DNA of 64,000 bases from Marinobacterium sedimentorum. Its GTDB lineage: Bacteria; Pseudomonadota; Gammaproteobacteria; Pseudomonadales; Balneatricaceae. Below are positions 56,130 through 64,000 of the stretch, piece by piece (position 1 is the stretch's first letter; every line of letters begins with the position of its first letter). Below the pieces are notes generated by a model that saw only the letters and a list, made by a program, of their open reading frames with translations, ran no database searches and was not told the origin of the DNA. Location of the stretch: the NCBI RefSeq assembly GCF_024267675.1, contig NZ_JALDYX010000018.1:1-64000 (forward strand). Reading direction: 5' to 3'. A program made the translations under genes and the position numbers.

Positions 56130-56960
56130 CTAGGCCATGCCCCAGTGGCGGCGATGGGTGTTGATCAAGCGCGGATCGGCGGGATTGAGGCTGTGAAAAT
56201 CCGCTTGCTGACGCAGGAAGGCAGACACCGTCAGACGCTGAAACCCGAGTTCGTCCAGCAACGGCAGCGCCTCGTGCAGGTAGTCCAGGGTCACATCATG
56301 GGGGTGGCCGATCAACAGTGCAGAACCATAGTCACGGGCGATCCTGAGCCCGCGGCGGAACTCGCGATGCACGAATTCCCGCGTCTGCTCATGATCCAGA
56401 AAGACATCACGCATCAGTGAGGGCACCCCCTGCTCCTGCGCCACCTGCCAGGCCAGGGTGCTGGCGGTGGTGCGGCTGTCGACAAACCACAGACCGCGCT
56501 CGCGCAGCACTTGCATCACCCATTCCATCGGCTCGCGGCTGGATGTCAGCAGGCTGCCCATATGATTGTTCACACCCACAGCGTGGGGAATCGCATCCAG
56601 ATCATCGCGCAGAATACGCTGCAATTCGGCTTTGTCGAGATCCGGTGTCAGGGCACCCGGGCCCAGCGCCAGCTGCTGGCTGTTGGCCATGGGGGCATGC
56701 AACATCACGCCCTTGCCCAAAGCGCGGGCTTCCTGCGCCAGGGTACGACCATGGCTGGAATGAGGCAGGAAGGCGCAGTTGAGGGGGCCCGGCAGCGCCA
56801 GGGTACGACGACCTGAGGCGAGACTGTGCCCCACATCGTCGATCACCAGCAGCAGGCGCGGCTGTTCAACATTGCCCAGGCCCGGCACCCGGGCCAGCGC
56901 TGGCAGCGCAGCTGCACCCGCCAGGGCCGCAAAACTGGCCAGCAAGGCGCGCCGGCGCAT
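56130..56960 (-). CDS. Divergent polysaccharide deacetylase family protein (YibQ-like)
   Basis: This 276-residue secreted protein has an N-terminal signal (MRRRALLASFAALAGAAALP). Characteristic segments are PRLLLVIDDVGHSLASGRRT, ALGKGVMLHAPMANSQQLAL, GVNNHMGSLLTSSREPMEWV and LLIGHPHDVTLDYLHEALPL. The fold is that of polysaccharide deacetylases with altered metal ligands. A cell-wall role is likely from its constant company of envC and ctpA. Its start overlaps the ctpA stop by one base (TGATG). Confidence 0.9.
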   Translation of the reverse strand: MRRRALLASFAALAGAAALPALARVPGLGNVEQPRLLLVIDDVGHSLASGRRTLALPGPLNCAFLPHSSHGRTLAQEARALGKGVMLHAPMANSQQLALGPGALTPDLDKAELQRILRDDLDAIPHAVGVNNHMGSLLTSSREPMEWVMQVLRERGLWFVDSRTTASTLAWQVAQEQGVPSLMRDVFLDHEQTREFVHREFRRGLRIARDYGSALLIGHPHDVTLDYLHEALPLLDELGFQRLTVSAFLRQQADFHSLNPADPRLINTHRRHWGMA

Positions 56961-58285
56961 CAGCCCTGCTTGAGCGGAGGCTGCAGAATCACCAGTGCCT
57001 TGAGCAGGTTCAGGGCTTCAAACAGCTGGAAGTCCTGTTCCACCAGTTTGGCATCAGCCCCTGTTGTAGCCTTGGCGGAACCGTTACCGTTCTCCAGATG
57101 GCCACTCAGATCGCTTTCCTTGACCCGGTCGCCATTGTCCAGATTGCGTACTTCGGCTTCCTCCACCCGGATATCCGGCACTATGCCCTGGGCCTGAATG
57201 GAGCGGCCATTGGGGGTAAAGTAACGTGCGGTGGTGAGCTTGACGGCACGATCCGATGTCAACGGCAGAATGGTCTGCACAGAGCCCTTGCCAAAGCTGT
57301 CAGTGCCCAGCACCAGAGCGCGCTTGTGATCCTGCAGCGCACCGGCGACGATTTCAGACGCCGAAGCGGAGCCTGCGTTAATGATCACCACCATAGGCAC
57401 CTTGGGCGCCACCGTGGTCGCACTGGCCTTGAAACGCAGCGCCGAGTTGGCCAGACGCCCTTCGGTATAGACAATCAGACCCTCGTCGATAAAGGCATCG
57501 CTGACCTCAACCGCCGCCTGCAGCACGCCGCCGGGATTGTTGCGCAGATCCAGCACCAGGCCGCGCAGCGGGCCCTTGCTTTCCAGCGACTTGATCGCCT
57601 TGCCGAGTTCCTTGCCCGTATTCACCTGGAACTGAGACACCCGCAGGTAACCGTAACCCGACTCCAGCAGACGATGCTTGACGCTGACGACCTTGATTCG
57701 ATCACGTATCAGTTTGATCTCGAAGGGTTTCTCAACCCCCTCACGCACGATGGTCAGGACGATGGGCTCATTCGGCTTGCCCCGCATCAGCGCCACAGCC
57801 TCGTTGAGCGACAGCCCCTGCACCGGTGTTTCGTCGAGCTTGATAATCAGATCGCCCGCCTTCACGCCACCGCGCTGAGCCGGCGTATCATCGATGGGGG
57901 CAATCACGCGAATAAAGCCATCCTGCTGCCCCACTTCCAGCCCCAGGCCGCCAAATTCGCCGCTGGTGTACTCCTGCAGGTCCTGGTAGGCATCAGCCTC
58001 AAGGTAGGATGAATGCGGATCGAGTCCGGCGATCATGCCGCGAATGGCATCTTCCAGTAGTTTGGCGTCATCCACCGGCTCGACATAGGCGGTCTTGATA
58101 CGCTCAAACACCTCGGCAAACAGGCGCAGCTCTTCCAGCGGCAGGGCCGGTGCCTCGGCCAGCATATCCTCGCCATCCTGCTTTGGCTCAGCCTCGGCGA
58201 AGACCGGCGCTGCCAGAAAGACAGCCAACAGCAGCGCGCCGAACATCCTGTTCAGCACCTCAGGTGCATGAGTCAACAACTTCAT
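56960..58285 (-). CDS. ctpA: Carboxyl-terminal processing protease (S41)
   Basis: This 441-residue periplasmic serine protease starts with a signal peptide. A PDZ domain lies at about residues 90-185 (GLGLEVGQQDGFIRVIAPID, TPAQRGGVKAGDLIIKLDET). The catalytic core has GSASASEIVAGALQDHKRAL with the nucleophile Ser, and the general-base Lys in DSFGKGSVQTILPL. Homologues degrade cell-wall hydrolases and other envelope proteins. It follows envC by 98 bp. Confidence 0.93.
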   Translation of the reverse strand: MKLLTHAPEVLNRMFGALLLAVFLAAPVFAEAEPKQDGEDMLAEAPALPLEELRLFAEVFERIKTAYVEPVDDAKLLEDAIRGMIAGLDPHSSYLEADAYQDLQEYTSGEFGGLGLEVGQQDGFIRVIAPIDDTPAQRGGVKAGDLIIKLDETPVQGLSLNEAVALMRGKPNEPIVLTIVREGVEKPFEIKLIRDRIKVVSVKHRLLESGYGYLRVSQFQVNTGKELGKAIKSLESKGPLRGLVLDLRNNPGGVLQAAVEVSDAFIDEGLIVYTEGRLANSALRFKASATTVAPKVPMVVIINAGSASASEIVAGALQDHKRALVLGTDSFGKGSVQTILPLTSDRAVKLTTARYFTPNGRSIQAQGIVPDIRVEEAEVRNLDNGDRVKESDLSGHLENGNGSAKATTGADAKLVEQDFQLFEALNLLKALVILQPPLKQG

Positions 58286-58383
58286 AACAGCATCCTTATT
58301 CAGTCACAGCGGGAATTGATCAGCGGGCTCGCACGGGAGCCCTGAACTGGCAGCCTGTCGGGCATTTCCGCAGCAGGTCGGTG

Positions 58384-59517
58384 CTAGCGCCCGGCCAGCC
58401 AGCGGGCGGGATCCGTCGGCTTGCCATTAAAACGTACCGCAAAATAGAGACTTGGCTCAGTATAGCCGCCACTGTTGCCCACGGTCGCCACCGCATCGCC
58501 GGCATCGACCCAGGCACCGGGTTCCTTCAGAAGCCGCTGGTTGTGACCATACAGGCTCATGTAGCCGCCGCCATGATCGATAATCAGCAGCAAGCCATAG
58601 CCCCGCAGCCAGTCCGAGAATACCACCCGGCCTCGATGCACCGCACGCACTTCCCGCCCGGCCTGGGCCGCGATCAAGAGGCCGTCGTAGCTGACCCCCG
58701 AGTCTGTGTTGCCAAAGGCCCGTACCAGTCGCCCGTCCACCGGCCAGGACAGCTTGCCCTTGAGATCCGGCAAGGAGCGGGCTTCACGCGCCATCTTCGC
58801 CGCCTTGAGCGCCTTTTCGATCTGAGCCAGCACGGCTTCGAGCTGCTTGCGATCGCTATCCAGACCCTTGAGCCTGCCCTGATTGGAATCAATCGATTTG
58901 GCGAGTTTGGCCAGCGTGGCCTTGCGCTCTTCGCGCACGGTACCCAGGCGCTGCTGCCGCGTTTCGAGCTCTGTTCGCCTTGCCAGCAGCTCGGCCTGAG
59001 TATCACCCAGCGCCGACTCGGTGCTTTCAAGCTCTGCCAGCTGCTGCTGATAAAGCGTCAGCTGGGCCACCAGTTCGCCGTTGATAAGATCGAAATAGTG
59101 CAGCATGCGATCGATCTGCGCCGGATCACCCTGGTTAAGCAGCAGCTGCAGGCGCGGCTGATTGCCCAGGCGATACTGTTTGCGCAGCTGACGCTGCAAC
59201 TGATCCGTGCTGGCTGTCAGGGACGCGCGCAGGGCATCGCGGCGCTGCTCCAGATCACCGGCCCGACTGCCCAGCTGGCCCAGTTTCTGTTCGAGCTCCG
59301 CCAGCTGATTGCCCAGCTGGCCGATCTCGGCCTCGCTGTCGCGCAGGGTCTGCTGCAGTGTCTTGCGCTCGCCCTGCTGCGCCTTGATTGAGTTCTGCAG
59401 GGCGCCGATGTCCTTTTGCAGCCGCTGAATCTGCGCCTCGGTGGCCTGCTTGTCCGCTGCCATCAGCAGGCTGCCCTGCAGAACCAGCAGCACCAACATT
59501 AGTATGCGCATCATCAT
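58384..59517 (-). CDS. envC: Murein hydrolase activator EnvC
   Basis: This 377-residue protein activates amidases at the division site. A signal peptide is followed by a long coiled coil (about residues 20-245, rich in Gln, Leu and Glu) and a C-terminal LytM (M23) domain from about 255 (LSWPVDGRLVRAFGNTDSGV; ends SGGYTEPSLYFAVRFNGKPT). The first zinc-ligand motif H-x3-D is missing (VSYDGLL instead), as expected for a non-catalytic activator. The exact start among three consecutive ATG codons is uncertain. Confidence 0.92.
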   Translation of the reverse strand: MMMRILMLVLLVLQGSLLMAADKQATEAQIQRLQKDIGALQNSIKAQQGERKTLQQTLRDSEAEIGQLGNQLAELEQKLGQLGSRAGDLEQRRDALRASLTASTDQLQRQLRKQYRLGNQPRLQLLLNQGDPAQIDRMLHYFDLINGELVAQLTLYQQQLAELESTESALGDTQAELLARRTELETRQQRLGTVREERKATLAKLAKSIDSNQGRLKGLDSDRKQLEAVLAQIEKALKAAKMAREARSLPDLKGKLSWPVDGRLVRAFGNTDSGVSYDGLLIAAQAGREVRAVHRGRVVFSDWLRGYGLLLIIDHGGGYMSLYGHNQRLLKEPGAWVDAGDAVATVGNSGGYTEPSLYFAVRFNGKPTDPARWLAGR

Positions 59518-59560
59518 GGGATGGGAGTCCTGAGGCCACCAGAAGGCAGCCCCGGCAGGG

Positions 59561-61111
59561 TCAGCCCCCTGTTACCAGGGACTTGCCGGTCATTTCCCGC
59601 GGCTGTTCCAACCCCATCAGGGCCAGCAGCGTGGGCGCCAGGTCACACAGGGCACCGTCTGCAAGACGTACCTCGGCGGCACGGGGGCCGTCGTAAATCA
59701 ATGCGACCGGCCAGTTGGTGTGGGCAGTGTGAGGCTGACCGGTCTTGGGGTTGACCATCAGTTCGACATTGCCGTGATCGGCGGTGATCAGGGTTTCGCC
59801 GCCCACTTCACGCATGGCCGCCAGAATCTGGCGAATGCTGTCGTCGATCACTTCGCAGGCCTTGACCGCGGCATCGAACTTGCCGGTATGGCCTACCATA
59901 TCGCCGTTGGCCAGGTTGCAGACGATCAGGTCGTACTTGCCACTGCGAACAGCGTCACACAGTTTCTCGGTGACTTCGGGGGCGCTCATTTCCGGCTTGA
60001 GGTCATAGGTAGCGACATCGGGAGAGGGCACCAGAATGCGGTCTTCGCCGGGGTAGACTTCCTCGCGGCCGCCATTAAAGAAGAAGGTGACATGGGCGTA
60101 TTTCTCGGTTTCGGAAATGCGCAGCTGCGTCTTGCCAAGGCCCGACAGGTATTCGCCCAGGTCGTTGCTGATAGTGGCCGGCGGATAGGCGCAGGCACAG
60201 TCGATGGAGGCCGCATATTCGGTCATCATCACGTAGTCAGCCAGGGCCGGGTGTGCGCTGCGCTCAAAACCATCGAAGTCCTGATCCACGAAGGCGCGGG
60301 TAATTTCACGCGAGCGGTCCGGCCGAAAGTTGGCGCAGATCACCGCATCGCCGTCGCTGACAGTACCCCGGGGCTGACCGGCGGCATCGGTCAGTACCGT
60401 AGCCTGGACAAACTCGTCGTTCTCGCCCCGTTCATAGGCCGCTGCCAGCGCCGCCTGAGCCGACTCAAAGCGCTGCGGCGCCTGTCCCTGCGTCATGGCA
60501 TCGTAGGCAAGCTGCACCCGATCCCAGCGGTTGTCCCGATCCATTGCATAGTAACGCCCCACCAGGGTGGCAATGGCGCCTACGCCGAGCTCGGCCAGCT
60601 TGGTTTCCACCCGGGCAATAGACGGCTCAGCCGAGCGCGGCGGCATGTCGCGGCCATCCAGTACCGCGTGCAGGTACACCGATTTGGCTCCGCGGGCAGC
60701 GGCCATTTCCAGCAGTGCCAGCATGTGTTCTTCATGACTGTGTACCCCGCCCGGCGACAGCAGCCCCAGCACATGCACCGCCTTGCCGGCCGCAATGGCC
60801 TTGTCCATCGCGGCGCAGATCACGGCGTTGTCAAAGAAATCGCCGTCGCTGATGGCCTTGGAGATTCGGGTAAAGTTCTGATAAACCGTACGCCCGGCAC
60901 CAATATTCATGTGCCCCACTTCGGAATTGCCCATCTGACCATCGGGCAGGCCCACGGCCAGGCCGGAGGTTTCGATGCGGGAATTCGGATTGGCGGCCAG
61001 CAGAGCATCCCAGGTCGGGGTCTGCGCGGCTTCGATGGCGGAGGATGCTGTGTGCTCGATGCCGAAGCCGTCGAGAATGATCAGTGCTTTGGGGATACGA
61101 GTGGCAGTCAT
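59561..61111 (-). CDS. gpmI: 2,3-bisphosphoglycerate-independent phosphoglycerate mutase
   Basis: This 516-residue glycolytic enzyme interconverts 3- and 2-phosphoglycerate using manganese. The phosphoserine nucleophile is Ser63 in [16 protein letters not shown], and the first metal Asp is in [10 protein letters not shown]. Others are [40 protein letters not shown] and TADHGNVE. The length is normal. It heads the gpmI-envC-ctpA-yibQ block on the minus strand and is divergent from the rhodanese gene across 224 bp. Confidence 0.97.
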   Translation of the reverse strand: MTATRIPKALIILDGFGIEHTASSAIEAAQTPTWDALLAANPNSRIETSGLAVGLPDGQMGNSEVGHMNIGAGRTVYQNFTRISKAISDGDFFDNAVICAAMDKAIAAGKAVHVLGLLSPGGVHSHEEHMLALLEMAAARGAKSVYLHAVLDGRDMPPRSAEPSIARVETKLAELGVGAIATLVGRYYAMDRDNRWDRVQLAYDAMTQGQAPQRFESAQAALAAAYERGENDEFVQATVLTDAAGQPRGTVSDGDAVICANFRPDRSREITRAFVDQDFDGFERSAHPALADYVMMTEYAASIDCACAYPPATISNDLGEYLSGLGKTQLRISETEKYAHVTFFFNGGREEVYPGEDRILVPSPDVATYDLKPEMSAPEVTEKLCDAVRSGKYDLIVCNLANGDMVGHTGKFDAAVKACEVIDDSIRQILAAMREVGGETLITADHGNVELMVNPKTGQPHTAHTNWPVALIYDGPRAAEVRLADGALCDLAPTLLALMGLEQPREMTGKSLVTGG

Positions 61112-61335
61112 GGAAGTTCTGATGTCCGGATCAGGTTTGCGAAGCGGCCATTTTACTGTGTATCAGCCCCTATTGCGACTGGACAGGGCGCCTCGGCCGG
61201 TCAATCCGAGCGAACATCACCCTTCCCCTTATGCCGCCGCAGCCAGCATTGTATACTTAGCCGCTAATTTTCAACGCAATTGCAAAATTCAGGCTCGCGC
61301 ATTTGCGAAATCAGGCGTAGTTAACGGAATTCACG

Positions 61336-61749
61336 ATGGAAAACCTGTTCGAATTTGTTGTCAATCACCCCTACCTGATCGCAGCCTGGGTGCTGACCCT
61401 GGCCATGCTGCTCTGGAACGAAAGCCGTAAATCCGGCACTTCTATCACTCCCAATGAAGCCGTCACGCTGATCAACAAGCAGGACGCCGTTGTCATCGAT
61501 ATCCGTGCCAAAAAGGAATGGGCCACAGGACACATCACCGATGCGGTCAACCTTCCCATCGCCGATTTTGACACCCGTATCGGGGAGCTGAACAAGTACA
61601 AGTCACGACCGATCATCGTCGTGTGCAACCTGGGCCAGACCGCCAGCAGTGCTACCAAGAAGCTGACCGCGGCCGGCTTTGAACAGGTAACCCGCCTCAG
61701 CGGCGGCATGACCGAATGGAAGGGCCAGAACCTGCCCGTGATAAAGTGA
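61336..61749 (+). CDS. Membrane-anchored rhodanese-like protein (YibN type)
   Basis: This 137-residue protein has an N-terminal transmembrane segment (LIAAWVLTLAMLLW) followed by one rhodanese domain, from about residue 40. The active-site loop is CNLGQTAS with the Cys in the usual place, preceded by VVIDIRAKKEWATGHITDAV. The exact sulfur-transfer partner is unknown. It is the first gene of the conserved rhodanese-grxC-secB group. Confidence 0.92.
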   Translation: MENLFEFVVNHPYLIAAWVLTLAMLLWNESRKSGTSITPNEAVTLINKQDAVVIDIRAKKEWATGHITDAVNLPIADFDTRIGELNKYKSRPIIVVCNLGQTASSATKKLTAAGFEQVTRLSGGMTEWKGQNLPVIK

Positions 61750-61754
61750 GCACC

Positions 61755-62006
61755 ATGAACGATATCCTTATCTACACCACCGCCTGGTGCCCGTTCTGCA
61801 TTCGCGCCAAGATGCTGCTCGACGGCAAGAGCGTGACCTATACGGAAATCAATGTCGACAAGGAACCGGCCAAGCGCGCCGAAATGATGCAGCGCAGCCG
61901 TCAGCGCACAGTGCCGCAGATTTTCTTTGGTGAAAACCACATCGGCGGCTGTGACGATCTCTACGCCCTGGAGCGCCAGGGCAAACTCGACAAGCTGCTG
62001 GCCTGA
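61755..62006 (+). CDS. grxC: Glutaredoxin 3
   Basis: The 83-residue product starts at 61755 (MNDILIYTTAWCPFCIRAKM), five bases after the rhodanese stop. The dithiol active site is CPFC, followed by the conserved RTVPQIFFGENHIGGCDDLY. It reduces protein and glutathione mixed disulfides. The longer frame from 61716 would overlap the rhodanese gene and has no family support. Confidence 0.95.
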   Translation: MNDILIYTTAWCPFCIRAKMLLDGKSVTYTEINVDKEPAKRAEMMQRSRQRTVPQIFFGENHIGGCDDLYALERQGKLDKLLA

Positions 62007-62107
62007 TCAACCCGGGTGGCGCCCAGCCTCCCTGTCACCCGGGCACAGCAATACACTGACCCTGTTTTGATGGCAGTGAACTCTCGCATACACAAGGAGC
62101 AAACAGC

Positions 62108-62602
62108 ATGGCTGAAGAAAACGCACAGAACGGCGCACAGCAAGCCACAGGACCGCAGTTTTCAGTACAGCGGATCTACCTGAAAGACGTATCGCTGGAA
62201 GCCCCGGGCACACCGGCCATCTTCACCTCGGCGTGGAAACCTGAAATCAATCTGGATCTGAACACCCGTACCCGTACCCTGGGCGAAAATCACTACGAAG
62301 TGATCCTGACCCTGACCGTAACGGCCAAAAACGACGGTAACAATGCCTTCCTGATCGAGATCCAGCAGGCGGGTATCTTCCAGATTGCAGGCCTCGGCGA
62401 GGCAGAACTGAACCACACCCTGGGTGCCTTCTGCCCCAACATCCTGTTCCCCTACGCCCGCGAATCCGTCGACAGCCTGGCCACCAAAGCCAGCTTCCCG
62501 GCGCTGATGCTGGCACCGGTGAATTTCGATGCCCTGTACGCGCAGCAGATGCAGCAGAAAGCCGCTCAGGCCGCTGAACAGGGCGAAACTCAGGCTCATT
62601 AA
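62108..62602 (+). CDS. secB: Protein-export chaperone SecB
   Basis: This 164-residue cytoplasmic chaperone keeps precursors unfolded and passes them to Sec[41 protein letters not shown] and [15 protein letters not shown] are the standard SecB blocks. The ribosome site is AAGGAG. A strong bidirectional terminator follows. Confidence 0.97.
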   Translation: MAEENAQNGAQQATGPQFSVQRIYLKDVSLEAPGTPAIFTSAWKPEINLDLNTRTRTLGENHYEVILTLTVTAKNDGNNAFLIEIQQAGIFQIAGLGEAELNHTLGAFCPNILFPYARESVDSLATKASFPALMLAPVNFDALYAQQMQQKAAQAAEQGETQAH

Positions 62603-62640
62603 AACGGCACAGCGGCCCTGAAACAGCCGTTGCCGTTCTT

Positions 62641-62684
62641 AAAATGAAGAGGGGGCTGTCCGTGGACAGCCCCCTCTTCATTTT
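62641..62684. terminator. Bidirectional terminator secB / glgA
   Basis: A perfect 21-bp inverted repeat, AAAATGAAGAGGGGGCTGTC+C facing its complement, with a 2-base centre, lies between convergent genes. The outer arms give T runs on both strands. Confidence 0.93.
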
Positions 62685-62732
62685 CATCGCCTGCGGACTG
62701 CCTTAGCCTGCAGGGACGCCCATGCTGCCCCC

Positions 62733-64000
62733 TCAGGGGTTGTACAGCAGCTGCTTGTAAGCCTGCGCCGCATCCGACCACAGAAACCTCGCTTGTGCAG
62801 CGGCGCTACGAATCGCCTTCCATTTGGCAGCATCATCTTTTTCCAGCTGCAGAACCTCTTCCAGCCGGGTAATCAGGTTTTCAGCCTGCTGCACCAGGCT
62901 GTCGCCACTGAACGAAAAGCCGTTGATGTCATTCTGCACAGTGTTGCGCAGCCCCCCCACCTCGTGCACCAGACAGGGCTGCCCCGCACGCATCGCCAAC
63001 ATCTGACTGATACCGCAGGGCTCGAATGAACTGGGCATCAGAAAGAGATCACCGCTACTGTACATATGTTGCCCAAGCGATTCGGAGTAACCCTTTAAAA
63101 ACAGAAAGTTACTATTCCTCGACGCGACTTTTGTGAGGAAGCTTTCCAGCTCGATATCCCCACTGCCCAGCAAGATTAACCGCCCCCGGTCGCCCAGCCG
63201 TGCCAGCATCACATCCAGAGCAGACTGGCCTGAGGGTAAGGTTTGTCGCAACAGCAAGGCCTTCTGATCGGTAATGCGACCCACAGACGTCAGCAGTATG
63301 CCGGACTGGCGCTTTTTGCTGCTGCGCCACTCACAAAGTCGATGGTAGGCTATCAGATGAGTACTTTCCGCCTGCGCTTTGGCCGCCATCCAGACCAACA
63401 ACTCATTCAGACAAAGTTCCAGCAGCCTGGGAGCGGCCAATGGCGCAGGGATTGAAGCATCATAATCGGCGCCATTGAGTATGCCTGCCAGACGCTGTTC
63501 GGCATCAGCCCGCTGCAGATCATCCTCCAGGCCCTCGCCGCCGAAAAATCCGCGCTCAGGATCACTGGGCCGGACGATCTCCTGCACATAGTTGGGCGAT
63601 ACGGCGTGTACCTTGTCGCAGAGGTTGATGCCCACCCTCATAGGGTTAATGCAGTCACGGTATCTGGGATCGCAAATTTCCTCGGCGTGAAAATGGACTC
63701 CCGGATACCAGGCGGTCAGGGAAGAGCTGTCATTGGCAAAGGGACGGATACCCTGCAGGGCAATATTGTGGATGCTGTAAACGGTGCGAATCCCGGCCAG
63801 AACTCTGTATTCAGGATGAAAGCGCCGCAGGAATGCCACCAATGCGGCATGCCAGTCATGCAAATGGATAACGTCGAGCTGACCAAAAATACCGTCCTTG
63901 ATCGCCTGGGCCACGGCCAGGGAAAACAACGCAAATTTGCTGGCATCCGTTGCAAAGGGCCGGTCGGGCGGATCATCACAGTAAATTTTCCCGACACCGC
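62733..64000 (-). CDS. glgA: Glycogen synthase (partial)
   Basis: The C-terminal 420 or so residues of an ADP-glucose glycogen synthase (GT5) are present; the N-terminus lies beyond the right edge. The frame stays open to position 64000 and reads KIYCDDPPDRPFATDASKFA upstream of the segment DVIHLHDWHAALVAFLRRFH. Other family marks are VYSIHNIALQG, INLCDKVHAVSPNY, SVGRITDQK and the C-terminal substrate site LFLMPSSFEPCGISQMLAMR. It converges with secB. Confidence 0.9.
   Translation of the reverse strand, partial: GVGKIYCDDPPDRPFATDASKFALFSLAVAQAIKDGIFGQLDVIHLHDWHAALVAFLRRFHPEYRVLAGIRTVYSIHNIALQGIRPFANDSSSLTAWYPGVHFHAEEICDPRYRDCINPMRVGINLCDKVHAVSPNYVQEIVRPSDPERGFFGGEGLEDDLQRADAEQRLAGILNGADYDASIPAPLAAPRLLELCLNELLVWMAAKAQAESTHLIAYHRLCEWRSSKKRQSGILLTSVGRITDQKALLLRQTLPSGQSALDVMLARLGDRGRLILLGSGDIELESFLTKVASRNSNFLFLKGYSESLGQHMYSSGDLFLMPSSFEPCGISQMLAMRAGQPCLVHEVGGLRNTVQNDINGFSFSGDSLVQQAENLITRLEEVLQLEKDDAAKWKAIRSAAAQARFLWSDAAQAYKQLLYNP

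Overview
The window is GC-rich chromosomal DNA from a gammaproteobacterium. It most resembles the Pseudomonas/Oceanospirillaceae part of the group. The reasons are the gene orders rpmB-rpmG-radC // coaBC-dut-argB-slmA, gpmI-envC-ctpA-yibQ and rhodanese-grxC-secB, a two-subunit arginine succinyltransferase (AruF/AruG type), an AraC-type ArgR, 1600-residue NAD-glutamate dehydrogenases and a LapA-type adhesin. The species cannot be fixed from sequence reading alone. No rRNA, tRNA, CRISPR array, transposase or integrase was seen.

Layout. 1-907: N-terminal end of a LapA-like adhesin, running off the left edge. 1.3-8.6 kb: housekeeping genes (ribosomal proteins L33 and L28, RadC, CoA synthesis, dUTPase, arginine synthesis, SlmA) and two transporters. 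8.6-18.7 kb: an accessory envelope island. It holds a holin-like small membrane protein followed by a lipoprotein GH24 lysozyme, a lipoprotein that fuses a caspase-fold peptidase to an NlpC/P60 domain, two unknown membrane proteins, a FecR-like lipoprotein and a TPR-CHAT (second caspase-fold) lipoprotein. 18.8-29.9 kb: one tightly coupled minus-strand operon for a compact phage-tail-like contractile injection system (eCIS type). It encodes cap, sheath, tube, a disordered Pro/Arg/Ala-rich protein, a LysM adaptor, a VgrG-like spike, a probable tip, gp25, a baseplate J-like protein carrying a beta-propeller, a tail protein I, and a membrane-anchored PASTA protein. No AAA+ ATPase, fibre or helical tape-measure gene is visible, and no capsid genes, so it is neither a prophage nor a T6SS. 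The juxtaposition of a contractile tail, two caspase-fold lipoproteins and a lysis cassette is the most unusual part of the window.

30-56 kb: an arginine/ornithine catabolism region. It has two paralogous gdhB-aminotransferase modules (30.3-36.3 and 43.5-49.6 kb), an alanine/ornithine racemase-like enzyme divergent from a LysR regulator with a perfect palindromic operator between them, an arginine/ornithine ABC transporter (aotJQMP) and the AraC-type regulator ArgR. The AST pathway follows (astC, an M20 hydrolase, aruF, aruG, astD, astB). I found three sites that keep the spacing of the Pseudomonas ArgR operator (TGTCGC-N8-AA-N5 repeated) in front of aotJ, between argR and gdhB2, and in front of the M20-aruFG-astD-astB block. 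I found none in front of gdhB1. Together these genes would import arginine, degrade it to glutamate and succinate, and oxidise glutamate to 2-oxoglutarate.

56-64 kb: housekeeping genes for cell-wall and carbon metabolism (a divergent polysaccharide deacetylase, CtpA, EnvC, GpmI), then rhodanese, GrxC and SecB, and a glycogen synthase cut by the right edge. Functions were assigned by reading the translated sequences; no database search was possible.
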